Assembly: GCA_035464655.1 (NCBI GenBank) | Contig: DATHRZ010000085.1 | Location: forward strand, 1-36,864 | DNA length: 36,864 nucleotides | Direction: 5' to 3' | From: JARFPW01 sp035464655 | GTDB lineage: Bacteria > Gemmatimonadota > Gemmatimonadetes > Palauibacterales > Palauibacteraceae | Shown here: positions 1 to 7,865 of the stretch, piece after piece | Numbering within the stretch: the stretch's first letter is position 1 | How the letters are laid out: each line of letters starts with the position of its first letter | Program-made: the position numbers and the translations under genes | Notes under the pieces: model-generated | The model's database searches: none | The model's input: only the letters and a program-made list of their open reading frames with translations | Told to the model about the DNA's origin: nothing

Positions 1-188
1 CCGAGCCAGGCGGCGCAGCTCGTGAAGCCCTCCTCGAACCACTCCTCGGAGGCGTCGAACTCGCGGATCATTGCGAGCAGGCGCCCGGTCGCCGCCTCGA
101 TGTGGGCCGACAGGCGGGCGATCTCGTCGCCGAGGGACGGGCGGGTCGCGGTCGCGGGGGCGGGGGCGGCAGGTGCGAAGTCGATCAT
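1..188 (-). CDS. DUF222/HNH-type protein, N-terminal fragment
   Basis: Only the first 62 codons lie inside the window; the gene runs off the left edge. After an Ala/Pro-rich start comes LGDEIARLSAHIEAATGRLL and then EWFEEGFTSCAAWL. This resembles the opening of DUF222 proteins, which often carry a C-terminal HNH nuclease domain and occur as scattered multicopy genes in high-GC bacteria. The ATG at 188 follows a purine-rich GAGAGG. The nuclease domain itself cannot be seen here, so any enzymatic role is inference from the family. Confidence 0.6.
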   Translation of the reverse strand, partial: MIDFAPAAPAPATATRPSLGDEIARLSAHIEAATGRLLAMIREFDASEEWFEEGFTSCAAWL

Positions 189-514
189 GGAGGCCTCTCA
201 CTCTTCGAGGGTTACCGAACGAACGCCGAAAGCGTGCCTCAATATACGACTCGCATTTCCGGCCTCGGAGCTTCGCGCGAGGCGGGCGGGAGGCGGGTGT
301 CAGGCCATCGAGCGGCCCTCGTCCGCGCCGCGCGCGGCAGGCGTCACGACAGGCCGCGAGGGGAGGGAAGTGCTCGGGGTCTCGGACCTGCCGCGATGCC
401 GTCCCCGAAAGCTGTCAAGCCCCCGGGCCGGCCTCCAAACGGCGAAATCGCTGACGATTATTGACGAGTCGTTGACCTCATGATGACGCGTGTTCGGGCG
501 GCCACAACCGCCCC
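189..514. other. Intergenic stretch without a convincing gene
   Basis: This 326-base gap lies between two minus-strand genes. Open frames across it have poor codon character and no recognisable product. It holds a short inverted repeat just past the MATE stop (496-513, GGGCGG against CCGCCC), which could end that transcript although no T-run follows on the minus strand. A TATATT box on the minus strand (241-246) is a possible -10 for the DUF222 gene, but no good -35 is visible. Confidence 0.4.
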
Positions 515-1825
515 CTACGCCTCCGGCCACGCCAACCAGTACCGCCACCCCAGCGTCAGCGCCCGCACCAGCATCAGCGTGACCATCCCCCACCACACGC
601 CGACCAGTCCCCAGCCCATCGGGATCACCAGAAGCAGTACGCCGGCCGCCGCGAGCCCCGACAGCACCATCTGCCACGCGAGGAAGCGGAAGTCCTCGGC
701 GCCGAGGAAGACGCCGTCCCACACGAACACGAGGGCGTTGAGCGGCTGCATGAACACGATGAACGGATAGATGAGCAGGATCATCGCGATCACGGCGGGC
801 TCTGGGGTGAAGAAGCGGGGCAGGACCGGCATCAGGGCGAAGAACAGGATGGCGAGCCCGACACCGATCCGCAGGCCCCAACCGAGCAGGCGATTCGCGG
901 CGGTGCGTGCGGTGGCCGGGTCGTCGGCCCCCCGATGGCGGGCGACGAGCGCCTGGCCGGCAACGGCGAGCGCGTCGACGGTGAGGGCGAGCAGCAGCCA
1001 GATCTGGGTGGCCACCTGGTGGGCCGCGACCTGCACGGTGCCGATACGGGTCGCGACGGCGGCGGCGAGCGTCAGGGTGCCGATGAGGGCGAACGTCCGC
1101 AGGGCGAGCGCGCCGCCGATGCGCAGGAACGGGACGAGTTCGGCCGGGCGCGGCACGGCGATCGAGATGCCGAGCGCCTCGCGCCGCCGGCGGAGCAGCA
1201 GGTCGAGGAACCACAGCGCTCCGACCCACTGAGCGACGACGGTGGCGATGGCGGCGCCGGCCAGCCCGAGCCCGAATCCGAAGATGAGCAGGGGGTCGAG
1301 GACGAGGTTCACGAGGTTGAGGCCGAGAGTTACGACGAGCGGCGTGCGCGTATCGAGGTAGCCGCGAAAGATCCCGTGCCCGGCCGTCACGACCAGGACG
1401 GCGGGCGCGGCCAGCGCGCGGATGCGCAGGTAGACGAGCGTCGGCTCGCGCAGCTCGCCGGTCGCTCCCATCAGTTCGACGATCGGCCCGCCGAACGTGA
1501 GCAGGACGAGGGTCGCCACCGGGCCCGCCAGCGCCGCCACGCCGAGCGCCTGGATGACCGTCCGCCCGGCGCCCTCGCGATCGCCCCGGCCGCCTGCCCG
1601 CGCGACCATCGGGGTCGTGCCGTACTCCAGCACGTTGAACAGGACGAACGACAGCGAGAAGATCGCGGCGTTCACGCCGAGCGCGGCGAGAGGGATGACG
1701 CCGAGTCGTCCGACGAACACGGTGTCGACGATCGACACGAGCGGATCTGCCGCCAGGGCGCCCAGCGCCGGCAACGCCAGACGGGCGATGTCGCGGTCGT
1801 GTTCGCGTGGCGTGCGTCGGTTCAA
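515..1825 (-). CDS. MATE family efflux transporter
   Basis: This is a 436-residue polytopic membrane protein of the MATE (multidrug and toxic compound extrusion, DinF/NorM-like) family, which exports cationic drugs or metabolites in exchange for H+ or Na+. The N-terminal signature DPLVSIVDTVFVGRLG, followed by PLAALGVNAAIFSLSF, is typical. Hydrophobic segments run along the whole length, consistent with about 12 helices, and the size matches the family. The start is a TTG at 1825 with AGGAG six bases upstream; longer readings run into low-complexity sequence and the divergent gene at 1993. It stands alone, and its substrate cannot be told. Confidence 0.9.
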   Translation of the reverse strand: MNRRTPREHDRDIARLALPALGALAADPLVSIVDTVFVGRLGVIPLAALGVNAAIFSLSFVLFNVLEYGTTPMVARAGGRGDREGAGRTVIQALGVAALAGPVATLVLLTFGGPIVELMGATGELREPTLVYLRIRALAAPAVLVVTAGHGIFRGYLDTRTPLVVTLGLNLVNLVLDPLLIFGFGLGLAGAAIATVVAQWVGALWFLDLLLRRRREALGISIAVPRPAELVPFLRIGGALALRTFALIGTLTLAAAVATRIGTVQVAAHQVATQIWLLLALTVDALAVAGQALVARHRGADDPATARTAANRLLGWGLRIGVGLAILFFALMPVLPRFFTPEPAVIAMILLIYPFIVFMQPLNALVFVWDGVFLGAEDFRFLAWQMVLSGLAAAGVLLLVIPMGWGLVGVWWGMVTLMLVRALTLGWRYWLAWPEA

Positions 1826-1992
1826 CGGGGACTCCTGGTGCCGGTCGCCGGGCGGTCGTTGGCCGGTTGTCGGGTGGTCGTCGGATGGTTGACGGCTCGG
1901 TCGTGATTCGGAACGGGCGCAAGATGCGGAGCTGCCGTCGCGATGCAAGGCGGGCCTCGCGGCGGGTCCCGCGCCTCGACAGGTTGCCGCCC

Positions 1993-2610
1993 ATGAATGC
2001 ATGGGACGAGTACCTGCCCGACGAGCTGGACGGCCGTACCCGCTACCAGCTCCTGACTTCGCTCGTCGTGCCGCGCCCGATCGGCTGGCTTGGCACGCGC
2101 TCGGCGACCGGCCACGACAATCTCGCGCCGTTCAGCTACTTCGCCGCCCTGTCGGCCTCGCCGATGCTGGTCGGCGTCTCGATCGGGCACCGCCGGACGG
2201 GCCCGAAAGACTCGCTCGCGAATATCCGCGAGACGGGCGGGTTCACGGTGAACGTCGTCGACGTCGAACACCTCGACGCGATGAACGCGTCTTCGGTGAG
2301 CGCATCGCCCGACGTGGACGAGTTCACCCTCGCCGGCCTCGAGAAGCGGGAGGCGGAGCGGGTCGGCGCCCCTTATGTTGCGAGCGTGCCGGCCGTGCTC
2401 GAGTGCCGACTCGAACGCGAGGTCGAGCTGGGGGGTGCGCCCAACACGCTGGTGATCGGACGGGTCGTCGCGGTGCGGGCGAGGGCCGGGCTGCCCCGGG
2501 TTCCGGACACGGAGTTCGTGGACACCGAGGACCTGCGACCCGTCGGCCGCCTGTGGGGGCCGGCGTACCTGCTGCCCGGCGAGATCGTCACGCGACCTCG
2601 GCCCGATTAG
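1993..2610 (+). CDS. Flavin reductase-like (FMN-binding) protein
   Basis: This is a 205-residue protein of the flavin reductase-like, FMN-binding split-barrel family. The family consists of cytoplasmic NAD(P)H-dependent flavin reductases or FMN-binding oxidoreductases. The signature PRPIGWLGTRS, then NLAPFSYFAALSASPMLVGV and the later GGFTVNVV, is characteristic. The chosen ATG at 1993 gives MNAWDEYLP, a normal start for the family; the frame is open further upstream but Arg-rich and implausible. The DUF411 gene begins 33 bases downstream and an FMN reductase follows, so the three probably form a flavin/redox operon. The physiological substrate is unknown. Confidence 0.88.
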   Translation: MNAWDEYLPDELDGRTRYQLLTSLVVPRPIGWLGTRSATGHDNLAPFSYFAALSASPMLVGVSIGHRRTGPKDSLANIRETGGFTVNVVDVEHLDAMNASSVSASPDVDEFTLAGLEKREAERVGAPYVASVPAVLECRLEREVELGGAPNTLVIGRVVAVRARAGLPRVPDTEFVDTEDLRPVGRLWGPAYLLPGEIVTRPRPD

Positions 2611-2643
2611 AACGAACGAAACGACTTCAGACAGGATGTACTA

Positions 2644-3180
2644 ATGATCCTTCATCGACATTCCTTGCCGCTCGTGCTCGTGGCGACATTCGTCCTCGGC
2701 TGCAACGGCGACGGCGATACTCCGCCGGACGACGTGCCACGCACCGCCCTGGCCGTAGAGCAGGCCGGGTCCGCCGCGTCGGACGACGCCGTGCCGGTGA
2801 GCGAGGTGGTCACGGTCTACAAGTCCGCGTCGTGCGGCTGCTGCGCGAGCTGGGTCGAGCACATGCGGGAGGCCGGTTTCGAGGTCGAGACGCACGACGT
2901 TTCGGACGCTGAGCTGCCGGCTATCAAGGCCGAGCTCGGCGTGGGGCTGAGCCATCAGTCCTGCCACACGGCCGTCGTGGGCGACTACGTGGTCGAGGGC
3001 CACGTGCCGGCCGACCTGGTGCGCCGGATGCTGGAAGAGCAACCGGAAATCGCGGGCCTGGCCGTTCCCGGGATGCCGCGTGGCTCACCGGGCATGGAAA
3101 TGCCCGACGGCTCCAGGGACGCCTACGACGTGATCGCGTTCACGGACGACGGCGAGCAGAGAGTCTACGCGAGCCGATGA
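2644..3180 (+). CDS. DUF411 lipoprotein, putative metal-binding
   Basis: This is a 178-residue predicted lipoprotein. A hydrophobic N-terminus ends in a lipobox with Cys20 (FVLGC), followed by an acidic linker. The DUF411 domain starts near residue 55 (VTVYKSASCGCCASWVEHM) and contains a C-x-C-C cluster at Cys64, 66 and 67. A later SHQSCHT supplies another Cys between two His. DUF411 proteins are often linked with copper or other metal resistance, and the thiol cluster fits metal binding or thiol redox; the exact role is unproven. It sits in a tight set with two flavin enzymes (gaps of 33 and 7 bases), suggesting a redox or metal-stress function at the cell envelope. Confidence 0.88.
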   Translation: MILHRHSLPLVLVATFVLGCNGDGDTPPDDVPRTALAVEQAGSAASDDAVPVSEVVTVYKSASCGCCASWVEHMREAGFEVETHDVSDAELPAIKAELGVGLSHQSCHTAVVGDYVVEGHVPADLVRRMLEEQPEIAGLAVPGMPRGSPGMEMPDGSRDAYDVIAFTDDGEQRVYASR

Positions 3181-3187
3181 AGGCGGC

Positions 3188-3763
3188 ATGACGAATCCGC
3201 GTGACGCGTGGCGCGTCTGCGGCATCGCCGGGAGTCTACGCGAGGGCTCGTTCAACCGTGCCCTGCTTCGGGCGGCGTCCGAGTTGGCGCCACCGAACCT
3301 CGAGATCGAAGTGTTCGACCGGCTGGCGGACGTCCCGATGTTCAACGCCGATGTCGAGGCCGAGGGCGACCCCGAGCCGGTGACGGCCCTCAAGCAAGCC
3401 ATCAACGAGGCCGACGGGCTCCTGCTCGTCACCCCCGAGTACAACGCGGGCGTCACGGGGCCGATGAAGAACGCCGTCGACTGGGCGTCGCGCCGCTACG
3501 AGGGCGGAGCGCCGGTTCTCAAGGGGAAGCCGACGGCCGTGATGGGAGCGACGCCGGGCCTGCTCGGCACCGCGCGGGCGCAGGCGCACCTGCGCACGTC
3601 GCTCGCCAACACGGGCGCGGTCGTCATGCAGCAGCCGCAGGTCCACCTGATGCGCGCGAAGGAGCGAATCGTCGACGGCGAACTGGTCGACGACAATTCG
3701 CGGAAATTCGTGACGGCGCTGCTCGAGGCGTTCGCCGACTGGATCGGGCGGTTCAGCGACTGA
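3188..3763 (+). CDS. NADPH-dependent FMN reductase family protein
   Basis: This is a 191-residue flavodoxin-like reductase that transfers electrons from NAD(P)H to FMN, quinones, azo compounds or chromate in related enzymes. The N-terminal phosphate-binding loop GIAGSLREGSFNRAL and the later LLVTPEYNAGVTGPMKNAVDW are diagnostic. Full family length is present. It starts seven bases after the DUF411 stop, so it is almost surely co-transcribed. The last 24 or so codons are nearly repeated at 7785-7865, where only a tail of a second copy survives. Confidence 0.93.
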   Translation: MTNPRDAWRVCGIAGSLREGSFNRALLRAASELAPPNLEIEVFDRLADVPMFNADVEAEGDPEPVTALKQAINEADGLLLVTPEYNAGVTGPMKNAVDWASRRYEGGAPVLKGKPTAVMGATPGLLGTARAQAHLRTSLANTGAVVMQQPQVHLMRAKERIVDGELVDDNSRKFVTALLEAFADWIGRFSD

Positions 3764-3870
3764 CGTAGCGGTGTGAGCGCACGATGACCACCAGGATCAG
3801 GGCGAGGACGGTCGTCGCGAGAACGGCGTTGATGCTCCCGCCGAGCGAGGCGACGATGGATCGCGTTCAT
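3753..3870 (-). pseudogene. Possible frameshifted single-pass membrane micropeptide
   Basis: An ATG at 3870 has a GGGAG ribosome site eight bases upstream and encodes MNAI. The next bases repeat ATCC, which shifts the frame. If those four bases are removed the reading continues as VASLGGSINAVLATTVLAL and then ILVVIVRSHRYVSR, a clean single transmembrane peptide of about 37 residues ending inside the FMN reductase stop region. As sequenced, the ATG frame is Arg-rich and meaningless. It could be a decayed small gene or a sequencing slip. The call rests only on hydrophobicity and the good ribosome site. Confidence 0.3.
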
Positions 3871-3972
3871 CTGGAAGACTCCCGTCGGGGTTCAATGACC
3901 CTCGAAAAGCGTCCAACGATAGGCTGCCGGGCAGCGCCTGTCATCGGGGGACGGTTCTAACCCGGACGGACC

Positions 3973-4728
3973 TCATTCCCGCGTATACGTCACCTCGCCA
4001 TTCTCGTCCAGGATCTCGATTCGCGCGTCGTCGTTCTCGTCCACGACGAGCCGGATTCGCGGCCGCGAGCGCGAGTCCCGAATCTCGAGCTTGGCGCTCC
4101 GCGTCTTCGCGCCCTCGCTACCGAGATAGATTCGCTCGGAACGGTAGCGATTCTCGCCCATCATCTCGAGGAACTCCCGGTAGGCGGCCTCCTTCGCCGC
4201 CTCTCCCTCGGCCTCCCGCACCGCCTCCAGGCCGTCGCGATACTCCGACGACTGCAAAATCTCCTGGTTGTTGATGTCGGTCGGGAAATCGGTGATACGC
4301 AGGGCGGAGCGCACGAAGTCCCCGTTCCGCCAGTGAAGCAGGTTGATCGTCTGACCGTCGTGCGGCGGCTGGTCCATGGAGAACGAAACACCCGCGTCGG
4401 TGCGGCCGTTTTCGAGGGTCCGGCGGGGGTAGATGAGGCCGCCCACTTCGTCGCCGTGATTGTCGTAGAAGAGGATGCCCGGAATCCCGTCGCGGCTCCC
4501 CTGCTCCTCTCCGTCCCGGATCACCCCGGGAAGACTGGAAGCGTTGCCGAGGACGAGCGCGTAGCTCCCGTCCTCGTTGACGACGTTGAGCCGTTCGACC
4601 GTGAGCTCGCGCGGCTCCGCGTCCTGGGCGGCGAGCGTTCCGGTGCCGGTGACGATGCCGCCCGCGAACGCCCCGCCGACTCCGGCGGACAGGACGATGA
4701 GCGCGAGGGTGAGCTTGCTCAGATACAT
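3973..4728 (-). CDS. Secreted or membrane-anchored protein of unknown function
   Basis: This is a 251-residue protein with an N-terminal hydrophobic segment (residues 5-28, LTLALIVLSAGVGGAFAGG) that acts as a signal peptide or anchor. The rest is soluble and charged. It contains VERLNVVNEDGSYALVLGN, then GIPGILFYDNHGDEVGGLIY and a C-terminal RPRIRLVVDENDDARIEILD. The pattern resembles uncharacterised bacterial proteins built on an LNVVEPDG-like motif with beta-rich repeats; I know no function for them. GGAGGT lies just before the ATG at 4728. It is transcribed alone and toward the redox operon. Confidence 0.8.
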   Translation of the reverse strand: MYLSKLTLALIVLSAGVGGAFAGGIVTGTGTLAAQDAEPRELTVERLNVVNEDGSYALVLGNASSLPGVIRDGEEQGSRDGIPGILFYDNHGDEVGGLIYPRRTLENGRTDAGVSFSMDQPPHDGQTINLLHWRNGDFVRSALRITDFPTDINNQEILQSSEYRDGLEAVREAEGEAAKEAAYREFLEMMGENRYRSERIYLGSEGAKTRSAKLEIRDSRSRPRIRLVVDENDDARIEILDENGEVTYTRE

Positions 4729-4845
4729 CTTACCTCCAGATGAGAATTAAGGGGTCTCGTTGCGTAGAGTCTGGACGTGTTCTCCCCACTCACTACGTAA
4801 TGGTCGGAGAGCGCGTTTCGTAGTGCCGCGGAGCCCGCCCGGCAG

Positions 4846-5095
4846 GAGGCTCCGCACCTGCTGCACGGGGCACCGTCGTCGAGGGGATGCGCCAGCGGCA
4901 CGTCGGGCTGAATCCACTCGAGCCCATGGCTCGTGAGTGGCAACCGCCGGAAGAAGGGAGACGCGACCCCAGAGGATGCGTCGTGGAGCCGAGATCGTGC
5001 AGGAAGCCGGGCCGCGTCAGCTCCGCGCTACGCGCCGCGCCGCCTACCGCGAGGCCGTTGGGGCCGGCGTCGACCACGACGGCGTCGAGGGATGG
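4846..5095 (-). pseudogene. Remnant of phytoene-desaturase-like FAD oxidoreductase
   Basis: Reading the minus strand from about 5092 gives DAVVVDAGPNGLAVG, which closely resembles the FAD-binding Rossmann start of the COG1233 (phytoene desaturase-like) oxidoreductases. It jumps straight to GAARSAELTRPGFLHDLGST and THPLGS, skipping about 30 residues of the usual nucleotide-binding fold. A shift of frame near 4945 then restores TSHGLEWIQPDVPLAHPLDD, which is also typical of this family. About 400 residues of the catalytic part are absent. This is a dead fragment with one internal deletion and at least one frameshift. It lies between the unknown secreted gene and the tRNA-like gene. Confidence 0.65.
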
Positions 5096-5195
5096 GGTAG
5101 CCCCATGTCGGAACCTTAGATCGTGCGCCTGCCTGCCGCCGTGCGCGCCGCCACGATTGTCCCAACCGCTTCGACCACGGTATCCTGTCGCAGTC

Positions 5196-5269
5196 GGGCC
5201 CGTAGGTCAGATGGTCAGAGCAGGGGACTCATAAAGGCAGGGTCGCTGGTTCGAGTCCAGCCGGGCCCA
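5196..5269 (+). tRNA. tRNA-Met(CAT)-like gene, probably degenerate
   Basis: A 74-base cloverleaf can be drawn. The acceptor stem is GGGCCCG with CGGGCCC, the T-arm is GCTGG-TTCGAGT-CCAGC, and the anticodon loop is CTCATAA with anticodon CAT. However, the 3' side of the anticodon stem reads AGGCA where TCCCT would be needed to pair with GGGGA, so that stem does not form. The D-stem (GGTC with GAGC) has a G-G mismatch at its second pair. The 3' CCA is not encoded. It is either a tRNA-Met pseudogene or damaged sequence. It lies 57 bases before the TPR gene start. Confidence 0.55.
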
Positions 5270-5326
5270 TTGGGGGGAGCAGGGTGGGGCAGCGGAAACA
5301 TCGGCCAGAACGACGGAGCGCAGGAC

Positions 5327-7609
5327 TTGAAGAGCCTGATCAACGAGCTGCACGAGCGGTCCCTGTGGCAGGTCCTGGGCATGTACCTCGGAACGTCCTG
5401 GATCGTGCTCCAGGTCGTCGACGTCATCGGCGCCAACTTCGGCCTCCCCGACTGGGTCGCCCCCGCGGCGCTGATACTGCTCCTCGTGGGGCTGCCGATC
5501 GTGCTCGCTACCGCGTTCGTGCAGAAGGGCCTGCGACCCGCCAGCCCGGCGCCTGCCAATCAGGGCACCGCGCCCGCCGCCGAAGGCGCGTCTGCCGGCT
5601 CGGCGCCCGCCGGCGCCCACCGCCTGTTCACCTGGAAGAAGGCCCTGCTCGGTGGTGCTGGAGCCTTCACCTTGCTTGCCCTCGTCGTGGGGGCGTGGCT
5701 CGTGATGCGTGCTGCGGGGATCGGACCCGTGGGCACGCTGGTCGCTAGTGGGCAGCTGGAGGAACGGGCGCTGGTGGTTCTGGCCGACTTCGAGGCCAAC
5801 GACTCGGACCTGTCCGATGCCGCGACGGAAGCGCTGCGGGTGGACCTGTCCCAGTCGAACGTCATCCGGCTGGCCGACCCGACCTTGATCGAGGACGCTC
5901 TCCAGCGTATGGGTCGGGACCCGTCGGAGCCTCTCACGCCGGAGCTGGCGACCGAGCTCGCGGTGCGGGAGGGCGCCGGCGCGGTCGTGACGGGCGAGAT
6001 CAACCGCGCGGGGTCCGGACACGTGTTCTCGGCCCAGGTCGTATCGGTGGCCGACGGGTCGGTGCTCACCTCGCAGAGGGAGTCGGCCGCGACGGACGAA
6101 GACGTCATCCCTGCCATCGACCGGCTCTCGAAGAAGCTTCGCGAGCGGATGGGAGATTCGTACCGCTCCATTGCTTCCGGCCCGCCTCTGCAGCGCGTGA
6201 CGACCTCTAGCCTGGAAGCATTGAAGCTCTACTCGCGGGCCGCAAACCCGAACGTAGACGAGGTCACGCTCCTCGAGCAGGCGGTCGCCCTCGACTCGAC
6301 GTTCGCGATGGCATGGCGGGCCCTCGGCATTAAGTACCGGAACCGACGGACGAACCGCGCACGAATGATCGACGCGTTCACGCGCGCTTTCGAGTACCGG
6401 GATCATCTGACCGAGACCGAGCGGCACAAGACCGCCTCGATCTACTACACGCTGGTGGATTTCGAGCCCAGGCTCGCCGCCGCCGAGTACGAGGCGCTGC
6501 TTGAGGAAGATCCGGAGGACTACGGGACGGTCATCAATCTCGGAGTGCTGGCCAGCAGCATGGGGAACCACGAGTGGTCAGTCCGGCAGTCGCTGCGAGC
6601 CATCGAGCTCCGGCCGGAGGAAGAGGGACCGGGGTACTGGAATGCCATCACGGGCCTCGTCAACGTCGGTCGCCTTGAGGAGGCGGAGGCCATGCTCGAC
6701 TCGGCCAAGAAGGTATGGAAAACGGACAATCCCGCTCGGGCCAGCATCATGGTGCTGGCGGCACAGGGTAAACTGGACGAGGGCGAGGCGAACTTTCGCG
6801 CATATCTCGAGCCTGGCATTCCACCGGGCGCGCGCGCGTGGCTGGCGCTCCGGTTGGGCCAGTTCGCGGCCGCGCGTGGACGGCTTGCCGAGGCGGAGGA
6901 GGAGACTCGGGTTCGCCTGGCGTTCCTCGCCGAGTCAGAGATTGAAACCGAATACTACGAGACCGTCGTTCAGGCGGCGTGGACGGACCTCGTCGTCCGG
7001 GAGCGTCCCGAGGCAGCGGTAGCCCGTCTCTCCAGGGCCCTCGAACAGTATCCGCTCGACGATCTGGAGGCCCGCGACCGTCCCTATCTCGAGCTGGCGG
7101 AGGTCTTCGCCGCCGCCGGAAGCCTGGCGACCGCGAAGACCCTCGTTGAGGACATGCGTGCCGATTTAGAACCCTCTGACTTGAAGCGGCTCCGAGCGGA
7201 CCTGTGGCGCGTTCAGGGCGAGATCGCTCTGGCCGAGGGGCGTCCCGACACTGCGATAGAGCACTTCGGGCGAGCGTCAGAGGACTACTGTCATATATGT
7301 CCTCTTCCCGGTCTCGCGCGAGCGTATGAAGCGGCGGGCCAGCCGGACTCGGCGATCGCCGCTCTCACCCGCTACGTGGAGACGCCGTTTTCCGACCGCT
7401 TCCTTCCGTATTCCTATCCGCTGGGCCAGGCCCTGGCGCCATCGCACGAGCGCCTGGCGGAGTTGCAAGAGGAGACGGGGAATCTGGACGAAGCCGCCAA
7501 ACACTACGCTCGCTTTGTCGAGCTGTGGTCCGATGCGGACGAGGAGTTGCAGCCGAGGGTGCGCGCGGCGCAGGACCGTCTGGACATGATCGTCAGGGCG
7601 CGCGGCTGA
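5327..7609 (+). CDS. Membrane-anchored TolB-like/TPR protein
   Basis: This is a 760-residue protein. The first 70 residues (ELHERSLWQVLGMYLGTSW, then a helix pair at 14-34 and 44-64) match the short membrane-inserted N-terminal module often seen before TPR proteins in Gemmatimonadota and Acidobacteriota. A third helix lies at 106-127. A TolB-like alpha/beta region follows (about 147-280, VLADFEANDSDLSDAATEAL), and then tetratricopeptide repeats (about 300-755) likely to bind partners. The start is a TTG at 5327 with GGAG upstream. It replaces a much longer reading that runs through the tRNA-like gene. No enzymatic motif is visible; a scaffold or sensor role is inference. Confidence 0.83.
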   Translation: MKSLINELHERSLWQVLGMYLGTSWIVLQVVDVIGANFGLPDWVAPAALILLLVGLPIVLATAFVQKGLRPASPAPANQGTAPAAEGASAGSAPAGAHRLFTWKKALLGGAGAFTLLALVVGAWLVMRAAGIGPVGTLVASGQLEERALVVLADFEANDSDLSDAATEALRVDLSQSNVIRLADPTLIEDALQRMGRDPSEPLTPELATELAVREGAGAVVTGEINRAGSGHVFSAQVVSVADGSVLTSQRESAATDEDVIPAIDRLSKKLRERMGDSYRSIASGPPLQRVTTSSLEALKLYSRAANPNVDEVTLLEQAVALDSTFAMAWRALGIKYRNRRTNRARMIDAFTRAFEYRDHLTETERHKTASIYYTLVDFEPRLAAAEYEALLEEDPEDYGTVINLGVLASSMGNHEWSVRQSLRAIELRPEEEGPGYWNAITGLVNVGRLEEAEAMLDSAKKVWKTDNPARASIMVLAAQGKLDEGEANFRAYLEPGIPPGARAWLALRLGQFAAARGRLAEAEEETRVRLAFLAESEIETEYYETVVQAAWTDLVVRERPEAAVARLSRALEQYPLDDLEARDRPYLELAEVFAAAGSLATAKTLVEDMRADLEPSDLKRLRADLWRVQGEIALAEGRPDTAIEHFGRASEDYCHICPLPGLARAYEAAGQPDSAIAALTRYVETPFSDRFLPYSYPLGQALAPSHERLAELQEETGNLDEAAKHYARFVELWSDADEELQPRVRAAQDRLDMIVRARG

Positions 7610-7784
7610 AGAGGGATTGGTGCACGTGCCTCGAGGCCCGGGGCAGTCCCGCGCTTAGCACGTCGAATTACCACAGTGAGTTATCGGTTCCAGCCAGGTC
7701 TAGCCCTGCTAGCCTCATTCCTGCTTTCGACACATCTGCGCCCCACAGACTATGGAGTAGTGAAGGGTGGCAGATCGTCGCGGG

Positions 7785-7865
7785 TTGATCGAGGAGGATT
7801 CGCGGAGATTCGTGGCCGCGCTGCTCCAGGCGTTCGCCGACTGGATCGGGCGGTTCAGCGACTGA
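7785..7865 (+). pseudogene. Tail fragment of a second NADPH-FMN reductase
   Basis: The 26 codons read LIEEDSRRFV, then AALLQAFADWIGRFSD and TGA. They match the end of the intact FMN reductase at 3691-3763 (LVDDNSRKFV, then TALLEAFADWIGRFSD) at about three quarters of positions, and the last 12 residues are identical. Upstream similarity stops and an in-frame TGA lies at 7761, so no start is available. It is the remnant of a paralogue, and the stop codon of the convergent DAHP synthase falls inside it. Confidence 0.75.

Noticed and set aside
1826..1992. Tandem repeats of GGTCG/GGTTG-like units between the MATE and flavin reductase-like genes
   Set aside because: The units are short and irregular, typical low-complexity GC-rich intergenic sequence; no array or binding site can be defended.
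300..1994. A long 564-codon open frame on the minus strand over the MATE gene
   Set aside because: Its product is almost all Arg, Pro, Ala and Gly, a GC-rich shadow of the real MATE frame.
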